Position numbers and translations under genes: made by a program
In this document: piece after piece, positions 5,124 through 10,480 of the stretch
Numbering within the stretch: the first letter of the stretch is position 1
Layout of the letters: every line of letters starts with the position of its first letter
From: DATLFP01 sp035540955
Lineage (GTDB): Bacteria > Actinomycetota > Acidimicrobiia > Acidimicrobiales > CADCSY01
Direction: 5' to 3'
Assembly: GCA_035540955.1 (NCBI GenBank)
Contig: DATLFP010000248.1
Location: forward strand, 1 to 10,480
DNA: 10,480 bases
Notes under the pieces: model-generated
Told to the model about the DNA's origin: nothing
Database searches by the model: none
What the model saw: the letters and a program-made list of their open reading frames with translations, nothing else

Positions 5124-6757
5124 TACAGCACGCCGGCGCCGGCGGTCACGCCCGGCAGGGCCGCCCGGGCCTGGGGCAGCACGTGGGCGTCGAAGAACCG
5201 GCTCACGACCTCCTTGTCGCTGCCGGGGCCGGCGGCCGCCGCCGACCGGGCCAGCAGCCACGACCCCAGGGTCACGCCCCACATGCGCAGGTACGGCACC
5301 GAGCCGGCGAGGGCGTCCTGCGGGTCGGCGAGACCGTGCTCGATCAACCAGTCGGTCGCCTCCCCGACGGCGGCGACGGCGTCGGCGAGCGCCGGGCTGG
5401 CGCCGTCGCCCATCCGCGCCAGCAGGTCCTTCACCACGCCGCCACCCCGCATCGGCAGCTTGCGGCCCACGAGGTCCATCGCCTGGATGCCGTTGGTGCC
5501 CTCGTAGATCGGGGGGATGCGGGCGTCGCGGTAGTGCTGGGCCACGCCGGTCTCCTCGATGTAGCCCATGCCGCCGTGGACCTGCACGGCGAGCGAGGTC
5601 ACCTCGACGCCCATGTCGGTGCACCACCCCTTGGTGATGGGCGTGAGGAGGTCGGCCAGCTCCTGCCGGGCCTCGTCGCCGGCACGCGCCAGGTCGATCG
5701 ACTCGGCGTTGAGGTACACGAGGCCGCGCATCGCCTCGACGAGCGACCGCATGGTGAGCAGCATCCGGCGGACGTCGGCGTGCTCGACGATCGGGCTCTG
5801 GGTCCCCGGCGGCGTCCCCGGCGCCCGCCCCTGGAGTCGCTCCCGGGCGTAGGCCCGGGCGTCCTGGTAGGCGCGCTCGCCGATCGCCAGCCCCTGGAGG
5901 CCGACCGAGAGGCGGGCGTTGTTCATCATCGTGAACATGAACCGCATGCCCTCGTTCTCCTCGCCGATGAGGTAGCCGGTGGCGTCCTCGTAGGCGAGCA
6001 CGCACGTGGGGCTGGCGTGGATGCCCATCTTGTGCTCGAGACCGACGCACGTCACGGCGTTGCGGGTGCCGTCGGCGAGCACCTTCGGGACGATGAAGCA
6101 CGAGATCCCCTTGGTGCCGGGCGGGGCGGTGGGGGTGCGGGCCAGGACGAGGTGGATGATGTTCTCCGTCAGGTCGTGCTCGCCGAAGGTGATGAAGATC
6201 TTCTGCCCGGTGATGCCGTAGGTGCCGTCGGCGCGGGGCTCGGCCTTCGTCCGGACGGCGCCGACGTCGGAGCCGGCCTGGGGCTCGGTGAGGTTCATCG
6301 TGCCCGTCCATGCCCCCGACACCATGTTGGGCAGGTACTCGTTGCGCTGCGCCTCGCTGGCGTGGTGGGCGAGCATCTCGATGGCGCCCTGAGTGAGCAG
6401 CGGCGCCATCGAGAACGACATGTTCGCCGAGGTGATCATCTCCTGGAGGGCGATGGCGACCAGCCACGGGAAGCCCCCGCCGCCGTACTCGGGGTCGAAG
6501 GGGACCGCTCCCCAGCCGGCGTCGACGTAGCGCCGGTAGGCCTCCTTGAACCCGGACGGGGTGGTGACGGCACCGTCCTCGAGGGTCAACCCCTCCAGGT
6601 CGCCCGCTCGGTTGGTCGGCGCGATCTCCTGGGCGAAGAACCGCCCCGCCTCCTCGAGCAGGCCGTCGACGGCGTCGGCGTCGGTGAGGGCGGCCAGATC
6701 GACGACGTTGCGGAGCACGAAGCGGATGTCCTCGAGCGGGGGGCGGTAGTCAGCCAT
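5105..6757 (-). CDS. Acyl-CoA dehydrogenase with extra C-terminal domain (DmdC-like)
   Basis: 550 aa from ATG 6757. The opening MADYRPPLEDIRFVL is the usual N-terminus of the large ACAD subfamily that includes 3-methylmercaptopropionyl-CoA dehydrogenase DmdC; a longer frame exists upstream, but its 23 extra residues look unlike protein. Domains: N-terminal helical (about 30-150), beta domain with MNLTEPQAGSDVG (154-166) and GQKIFITFGEHD (184-195), C-terminal helical (about 275-435), and an extra helical domain (about 445-545) typical of this subfamily. The catalytic glutamate is present (IYEGTNGIQ, E419), as is VHGGMGYIEE (393-402). Known members oxidise varied acyl-CoAs; DmdC itself acts in dimethylsulfoniopropionate breakdown, but substrate cannot be read from sequence. 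The C-terminus is encoded by the first copy of a 17-bp tandem array. It is divergent from the LLM gene by 40 bp. Confidence 0.93.
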   Translation of the reverse strand: MADYRPPLEDIRFVLRNVVDLAALTDADAVDGLLEEAGRFFAQEIAPTNRAGDLEGLTLEDGAVTTPSGFKEAYRRYVDAGWGAVPFDPEYGGGGFPWLVAIALQEMITSANMSFSMAPLLTQGAIEMLAHHASEAQRNEYLPNMVSGAWTGTMNLTEPQAGSDVGAVRTKAEPRADGTYGITGQKIFITFGEHDLTENIIHLVLARTPTAPPGTKGISCFIVPKVLADGTRNAVTCVGLEHKMGIHASPTCVLAYEDATGYLIGEENEGMRFMFTMMNNARLSVGLQGLAIGERAYQDARAYARERLQGRAPGTPPGTQSPIVEHADVRRMLLTMRSLVEAMRGLVYLNAESIDLARAGDEARQELADLLTPITKGWCTDMGVEVTSLAVQVHGGMGYIEETGVAQHYRDARIPPIYEGTNGIQAMDLVGRKLPMRGGGVVKDLLARMGDGASPALADAVAAVGEATDWLIEHGLADPQDALAGSVPYLRMWGVTLGSWLLARSAAAAGPGSDKEVVSRFFDAHVLPQARAALPGVTAGAGVLYEIADL

Positions 6758-6759
6758 AT

Positions 6760-6765
6760 CCCTCC
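6760..6765 (-). promoter_or_regulatory. Shine-Dalgarno of the DmdC-like ACAD
   Basis: GGAGGG on the minus strand lies only 2 nt before ATG 6757. Spacing is shorter than ideal, but the site is the only purine-rich stretch here and agrees with the start chosen from N-terminal similarity. Confidence 0.45.
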
Positions 6766-6785
6766 AGCGTGTCACGGCGGGGTGG

Positions 6786-6791
6786 TAGCGA
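6786..6791 (+). promoter_or_regulatory. Weak -10-like box before the LLM oxidoreductase (TAGCGA)
   Basis: TAGCGA ends 6 nt before GTG 6798, the geometry seen upstream of four other genes here, but the final conserved T is replaced by A (the next base is T). The whole divergent gap is only 40 bp, so promoters for both genes must overlap or extend into coding sequence. Confidence 0.25.
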
Positions 6792-6797
6792 TGACCC

Positions 6798-7610
6798 GTG
6801 CGCCAGGCCGTCAACATGCCCAACATGGCTGAGCCGGCGGTGCTCGTCGAGCTGGCGGTGACGGCCGAAGCCGCCGGGTGGGACGGCGTGTTCCTCTGGG
6901 ATCACCTCACCTACTTCACCGACGACCTGCCCACCGTCGACCCCTGGGTCGTGCTCGGCGCGATCGCCCAGGCCACGTCGTCGGTACGGTTGGGCACGAT
7001 GGTCACCCCGCTGTCGCGGCGCCGGCCCTGGCACGTGGCGAAGGAGGTGGCGACCCTCGATCACCTGTCCGGCGGGCGGGCGGTGCTCGGGGTCGGCCTC
7101 GGCGTGCCCGTCGACCGCGACTTCGAGGCCTTCGGCGAGCGCTCCGACGACGGCCTCCGGGCCGAGATGCTCGACGAGAGCCTCGACCTGATCAGCGCCC
7201 TCTGGTCGGGCGAGCACGTGCGCCACGAGGGCGAGCACTACCAGGTCGACACCACGCTGCAGCCGGCCCCGGTGCAGCAGCCGCGCCCGCCCGTCTGGGT
7301 CGCCGGGCGGTGGCCGAACCGGCGCCCGTTCGAGCGGGCGGCCCGGTGGGACGGCGTGGCGCCGCTCATGGCGTCGACCGAGGGCATCGGGTTGTGCCGA
7401 CCCGACGACGTGCGCACGATCGTCGAGTTCTGCCGTGGGCAGCGGGTGACGACGGCGCCCTTCGACGTCGTCGTCGCCGCCCACTGGGAGCACACGCCCG
7501 CCGAGTACGCGGCGGCCGGCGTCACCTGGCTGATCCAGTCCTGGAACGCCGAGCCCGGCTGGGTCGACGCGCTGGGCGAGCTCGTCGAGGCCGGCCCCCG
7601 CCCCGCCTGA
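6798..7610 (+). CDS. LLM class flavin-dependent oxidoreductase (luciferase-like fold)
   Basis: 270 aa, slightly short for a family of usually 280-350. It has the expected (beta/alpha)8 luciferase-like landmarks: LAVTAEAAGWDGVFLWDHL (19-37), an Ala/Thr-rich helix and strand with SSVRLGTMVTPLSRRRPW (61-78), KEVATLDHLSGGRAVLGVG (82-100), the helix EMLDESLDLISALWSG (123-138), and RPPVWVAGRWPNRRPFERAARW (163-184). These enzymes use reduced FMN or coenzyme F420; actinobacterial ones are very often F420-dependent, though the cofactor cannot be fixed from sequence alone. GTG 6798 is chosen because the N-terminus then aligns with the first beta strand. The serine hydrolase follows after 17 bp with its own Shine-Dalgarno, so the two form an operon. 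Substrate unknown. Confidence 0.9.
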   Translation: MRQAVNMPNMAEPAVLVELAVTAEAAGWDGVFLWDHLTYFTDDLPTVDPWVVLGAIAQATSSVRLGTMVTPLSRRRPWHVAKEVATLDHLSGGRAVLGVGLGVPVDRDFEAFGERSDDGLRAEMLDESLDLISALWSGEHVRHEGEHYQVDTTLQPAPVQQPRPPVWVAGRWPNRRPFERAARWDGVAPLMASTEGIGLCRPDDVRTIVEFCRGQRVTTAPFDVVVAAHWEHTPAEYAAAGVTWLIQSWNAEPGWVDALGELVEAGPRPA

Positions 7611-7613
7611 TCT

Positions 7614-7619
7614 GGGAGG
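7614..7619 (+). promoter_or_regulatory. Shine-Dalgarno of the serine hydrolase
   Basis: GGGAGG (with A following at 7620) ends 8 nt before ATG 7628, good spacing. It decides the start against a frame open from 6878 and lies just after the LLM stop. Confidence 0.65.
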
Positions 7620-7627
7620 ATGCCGGC

Positions 7628-8743
7628 ATGACGCGGCTGAAGCAGGACAAGGTCGACCAGCTCCTCACCCGGGCCCGCCGTGAGGTCGACGAGGGGCTGC
7701 TCCCCTCGTGCCAGGTGGCACTCGCCGTCGACGGGACCGTCGAGGTGTTCGAGACGTTCGGCAACGAGACCAACGAGACCCGCTACGCGATCTTCTCCTC
7801 GACGAAGGCGTTCGTGGCCGGTGCCGTCTGGGTGCTGATCGGCGAGGGGAAGGTCGACGTCGGCAAGCGGGTCGCCGACTACATCCCCGAGTTCGCCACC
7901 AACGGCAAGGAGGACATCACCGTCGAGCAGGTGATGCTGCACACCTCGGGCTTCCCCCACGCGCCGATGGACTTCCGCGACGGCGCCACCCGCGAGGGGC
8001 GCACCACGCGGTTCGCGCAGTGGCGGCTCAACTGGGAGCCGGGCACCTCCTACGAGTACCACGCCACGTCGGCCCACTGGGTGCTGGCCGAGATCATCGA
8101 GCGGGTCACCGGCGAGGACTTCCGCGACGTCGTGGAGGCGCGCGTCACCCGACCCGCCGGCATCGCCCGGCGCGTCCTCGGTATCCCCCGCGACGAGCAG
8201 GAGGGCATCGCCACCCTCGTCAACGTCGGCGAGCCGCCCACCGCCGACGAGCTGATGGCGGTGCTGGGCATCGAGTCGATGCCGGTCACCGAGGTCACCC
8301 CCGAGGCCCTCATCAGCTTCAACGAGCCCGACGTGCGCGAGGTCGGCGTGCCCGGCGGCGGGGGCGTGATGACGGCGGCCGATCTCGCCACCTACTACCA
8401 GGCGCTGCTCCTCAACCCCGGGTCGATGTTCGACGTCGACGTGCTGCGCGACGCCACCGGCACCGTGCGCTCGATGGTCCCCGACCGCCTGTTCGGCGTG
8501 CCCGCCAGCCGGGCGCTGGGCGTCGTCGTGGCCGGTGACGACGGGCGCGGCAACATGCGGGGCTTCGGCAAGACCGGCTCGCCCCGGATGTTCGGCCATG
8601 GCGGTGCCGGCGGTCAGATCGCCTGGGCCGATCCCGACTCCGGCCTGTCCTTCGGGTACACGACCAACGGGCTCGACCAGCACACGCTGCGCCAGGCTCG
8701 CCGCGGCGTCGCCCTCTCGAGCATCGCCGCCGACTGCGCCTGA
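7628..8743 (+). CDS. Serine hydrolase, class C beta-lactamase / EstB-like fold
   Basis: 371 aa. No signal peptide is visible, so it is likely a cytoplasmic esterase or amidase rather than an exported beta-lactamase. The SxxK motif is S57-S-T-K60 (FSSTK), with S57 as nucleophile. The second motif, YxN in true class C lactamases, is Y144-H-A here (EYHATSAHW), and the third is HGG (324-326 in FGHGGAGG) instead of KTG. VMLHTSGFPH (102-111) and GGGVMTAADLATY (244-256) are also typical of the family. The replacements suggest ester rather than beta-lactam substrates. It follows the LLM gene by 17 bp and is surely co-transcribed; together they may hydrolyse and oxidise or reduce the same small molecule, which is inference. 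The frame stays open far upstream of 7628 only because of codon bias. Confidence 0.9.
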   Translation: MTRLKQDKVDQLLTRARREVDEGLLPSCQVALAVDGTVEVFETFGNETNETRYAIFSSTKAFVAGAVWVLIGEGKVDVGKRVADYIPEFATNGKEDITVEQVMLHTSGFPHAPMDFRDGATREGRTTRFAQWRLNWEPGTSYEYHATSAHWVLAEIIERVTGEDFRDVVEARVTRPAGIARRVLGIPRDEQEGIATLVNVGEPPTADELMAVLGIESMPVTEVTPEALISFNEPDVREVGVPGGGGVMTAADLATYYQALLLNPGSMFDVDVLRDATGTVRSMVPDRLFGVPASRALGVVVAGDDGRGNMRGFGKTGSPRMFGHGGAGGQIAWADPDSGLSFGYTTNGLDQHTLRQARRGVALSSIAADCA

Positions 8744-8762
8744 GGCTCTGCGAGTGGTGGTG

Positions 8763-8823
8763 CATGCGGTGCAGCGACCGCGATGCGCCCGCGACGCGAC
8801 TCGGCCGTAGCGTGCACCGCATG
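8763..8823. repeat. 11-bp perfect inverted repeat over the DUF2207 start codon
   Basis: CATGCGGTGCA (8763-8773) and TGCACCGCATG (8813-8823) are exact reverse complements separated by 39 nt. The right arm ends in the ATG of the DUF2207 gene and overlaps the last base of its candidate -10 box. GGTGCA also occurs as a direct copy at 8759-8764. Arm centres are 50 bp apart, about five helical turns. It could be a pair of operator sites, or, in a read-through transcript, a stem that hides the start codon. Confidence 0.55.
8808..8813 (+). promoter_or_regulatory. Candidate -10 box of a leaderless promoter (TAGCGT)
   Basis: TAGCGT is followed by seven bases and then ATG 8821. No Shine-Dalgarno is present in the GC-rich bases between. 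No consensus -35 was found. The gene may also be reached by read-through from the serine hydrolase, 77 bp upstream. Confidence 0.45.
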
Positions 8824-10480
8824 GCCAAGCTCGCGGTCGTGCTCATCGCGCTCGTCACGCTCCTCGGCGCGCCCGGATCCGCTCACGCGCAGTCCGGCAG
8901 CGAGCGGATCAACCGCTACGACGTCGTCACCACCATCGAGCCCGACGGCGATCTCCTGATCGTCGAGACGATCGTCTACGACTTCGGTGGCAACCAGCGG
9001 CGCGGCATCTTCCGCGACATCCCCACCCGCCTGCGCTACGACAACACCCACGATCGCGTCTACCGGCTGCGCGACGTCGCGGTGTCCTCCCCGACGGCGC
9101 CCGCTCAGGTCCAGCGGGAGGACGGCCCCGGCGGCACCACCCGGCTGCGCATCGGCGACCCCGACCGCTTCATCACCGGTCCCCACGAGTACCGCATCGC
9201 CTACCGGATCGAGGGCGGTCTCAACGGCTTCGAGGGTCACGTCGAGCTCTACTGGAACGCGATCGGCGCAGACTGGGCGGCGCCCATCGCCGATGCGTCG
9301 GTCACCGTCCACGCTCCCGCCACCATCCGCGCCGTCGCCTGCTTCACCGGCCCGCAGGGTTCGTCGCTCCCGTGCGAGTCGAGCGGGCACGAGGGGCGCA
9401 CCGCGACCTTCGCCCAGCGGGTGCTCGCCCCGTACGAGGCCCTCACCTTCGTCGTCGCCCTGCCGCTCGGCAGCGTCACCTCGACCGAGCCGATCCTCGA
9501 GGAGCGATGGTCGGCGGCCCGCGCCTTCTCGGCCACCCCCGCCACACTGGGGCTCGCCGGCGGGCTGCTGGGGCTGGTGATCGCCGGGGTCGGCGTGCTC
9601 GCCTGGAAGGTGGGGCGCGACCGGCAGGCAGTCGGGTCCGCCGTCGACGTCGCCTTCGCCCAGCGCGACGACGACCACGAGCGGGTGCCGCTGTTCGGGC
9701 GCGACGACCACCCGGTGCAGGTCGAGCCGCCCGACGGCCTGCGGCCCGGTCAGGTCGGCACGCTGATCGACGAGCGGGCCAACCCCCTCGACGTCACCGC
9801 CACGATCATCGACCTCGCCGTTCGCGGCTACCTGCGCATCGAAGAGATCCCGAAGTCGGGTTGGTTCTCCAAGGCCGACTGGCGGCTCGTGCGGCTCAAG
9901 AAGCCCGACGACGCGCTCCTCAAGTACGAGCGGCTGCTGCTCAACGGACTCTTCCAGGGGCGGGGAGACGAGGTCGAGCTGAGCGACCTCAAGGAGAAGT
10001 TCGCCAAGCGTCTGGCCAAGGTGCAGGCGGCGCTCTACGAGGACGCGCTCGACCGGCACTGGTTCCGTCACAGCCCCCAGACCACGCGCGCCCAATGGAT
10101 CGGCATTGGGATCGCCGTCGCCGTCGTCGGCGTCGGGCTGACCGTCCTCGCCGCCGCCACCACCACGCTCGGGCTCGTGCCCATCCCGATCGTCATCGGG
10201 GGTGTGCTGCTCATCGCACTGTCGGGGCGCATGCCGTACCGGACCGCCGCCGGCACGGGCGCGCTCGTCCGCACGCTCGGCTTCAAGCGGTTCATCGACG
10301 ACTCCGAGCGCGACCGGGCCCGCTTCGCCGAGCAGCAGCACCTCTTCAGCGAGTACCTCCCCTACGCCGTCGTGTTCGGCGCCACCGAGAAGTGGGCCAA
10401 GGCCTTCGCCGGGCTCGACGGTGCCCTCCCCGACCAGTCGTCGTGGTACGTCGGCACCCACGGGTTCACCTACTCGGCGT
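8821..10480 (+). CDS. DUF2207 family membrane protein, 3' end beyond the window
   Basis: 553 codons are visible with no stop before the right edge, so the gene is partial here. Signal peptide: MAKLAVVLIALVTLLGAPGS then AHA, cleavage likely after residue 23. Residues about 28-225 form the extracytoplasmic DUF2207 domain: INRYDVVTTIEPDGDLLIVE (30-49), the hallmark RRGIFRDIPTRL (60-71), ELYWNAIGADW (142-152), and cysteines C174 and C185, probably a disulfide. A transmembrane helix follows at about 243-263, a cytoplasmic domain (265-425, including GTLIDERANPLDVTATIIDLA), then two helices (about 427-445 and 450-468). RDRARFAEQQHLFSEYLPYAVVFG (497-520) is a conserved C-terminal part. The role of DUF2207 (YciQ-like) proteins is not established; an envelope function is likely. 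The signal peptide fixes the start. Confidence 0.9.
   Translation, partial: MAKLAVVLIALVTLLGAPGSAHAQSGSERINRYDVVTTIEPDGDLLIVETIVYDFGGNQRRGIFRDIPTRLRYDNTHDRVYRLRDVAVSSPTAPAQVQREDGPGGTTRLRIGDPDRFITGPHEYRIAYRIEGGLNGFEGHVELYWNAIGADWAAPIADASVTVHAPATIRAVACFTGPQGSSLPCESSGHEGRTATFAQRVLAPYEALTFVVALPLGSVTSTEPILEERWSAARAFSATPATLGLAGGLLGLVIAGVGVLAWKVGRDRQAVGSAVDVAFAQRDDDHERVPLFGRDDHPVQVEPPDGLRPGQVGTLIDERANPLDVTATIIDLAVRGYLRIEEIPKSGWFSKADWRLVRLKKPDDALLKYERLLLNGLFQGRGDEVELSDLKEKFAKRLAKVQAALYEDALDRHWFRHSPQTTRAQWIGIGIAVAVVGVGLTVLAAATTTLGLVPIPIVIGGVLLIALSGRMPYRTAAGTGALVRTLGFKRFIDDSERDRARFAEQQHLFSEYLPYAVVFGATEKWAKAFAGLDGALPDQSSWYVGTHGFTYSA

Noticed and set aside
6758..6826. Upstream extension of the DmdC-like ACAD by 23 residues
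   Set aside because: The extra residues do not resemble the family, and MADYRPPLEDIRF is the standard N-terminus. The extension would also run over the divergent LLM gene start at 6798.
5183..6832. 549-codon plus-strand open frame antisense to the DmdC-like ACAD
   Set aside because: Shadow of the minus-strand gene, which has every ACAD motif. The shadow contains only Val/Gly/Asp/Glu/Arg-rich sequence.
6878..7627. In-frame upstream extension of the serine hydrolase across the LLM gene
   Set aside because: It is a shadow of the LLM frame; the GGGAGG site at 7614-7619 and family N-terminus fix the start at 7628.
8614..10461. 615-codon open frame antisense to the serine hydrolase end and the DUF2207 gene
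   Set aside because: The plus strand encodes a clear signal peptide and DUF2207 domain. The antisense translation is a low-complexity Gly/Asp/Glu/Val/Arg mix with no motif, as expected opposite a gene with extreme G/C third positions.

Overview
The window is GC-rich, close-packed DNA with strong G/C bias at third codon positions, which is why long spurious open frames run antisense to nearly every gene. Gene content is two acyl-CoA dehydrogenases (ACADs), an APH-like phosphotransferase, a luciferase-like (LLM) flavin oxidoreductase, a class C beta-lactamase-fold hydrolase, a DUF7064-like protein and a DUF2207 protein. This points to a high-GC actinobacterium, most likely Acidimicrobiia or a mycobacterium-like lipid degrader. 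The placement is inferred from gene style, not from a phylogenetic marker.

Layout. 21-1130 (-) is a DUF7064/hydroxyneurosporene-synthase-like protein, divergent from a 76-aa one-helix membrane protein (1186-1416, +). That gene converges on an APH-like phosphotransferase (1441-2496, -), which lies downstream of a 66-aa two-helix membrane protein (2532-2732, -). The first ACAD (2886-4133, +) is divergent from that pair and converges on a secreted M23 endopeptidase (4157-4846, -). A 258-bp intergenic region (4847-5104), the longest here, holds the M23 leader, short repeats and most of a 17-bp x 5 tandem array. The array begins inside the 3' end of the second, DmdC-like ACAD (5105-6757, -). Divergent from that gene by 40 bp is a tight + strand pair: LLM oxidoreductase (6798-7610) and serine hydrolase (7628-8743). 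A DUF2207 membrane protein starts at 8821 and runs off the right edge. No RNA gene, CRISPR array, insertion sequence or integrase was seen.

How it fits together. Most genes suit oxidation of CoA-activated lipids or branched or hydroxylated acids: two ACADs, an APH kinase of the fold fused to ACAD in human ACAD10/ACAD11, an LLM enzyme and an esterase-like hydrolase. M23 and DUF2207 are envelope genes.

Most notable signals: (i) four genes without a Shine-Dalgarno have a TANNNT hexamer ending 6-7 nt before the start codon, the geometry of leaderless actinobacterial promoters, while four others have purine-rich Shine-Dalgarno sites; (ii) a 17-bp tandem array whose first copy encodes the C-terminus of an ACAD and whose first junction forms the stop codon; (iii) an ACAD lacking the usual YEGT glutamate but with a glutamate at the isovaleryl-CoA-dehydrogenase position; (iv) an 11-bp perfect inverted repeat whose right arm covers the DUF2207 start codon.
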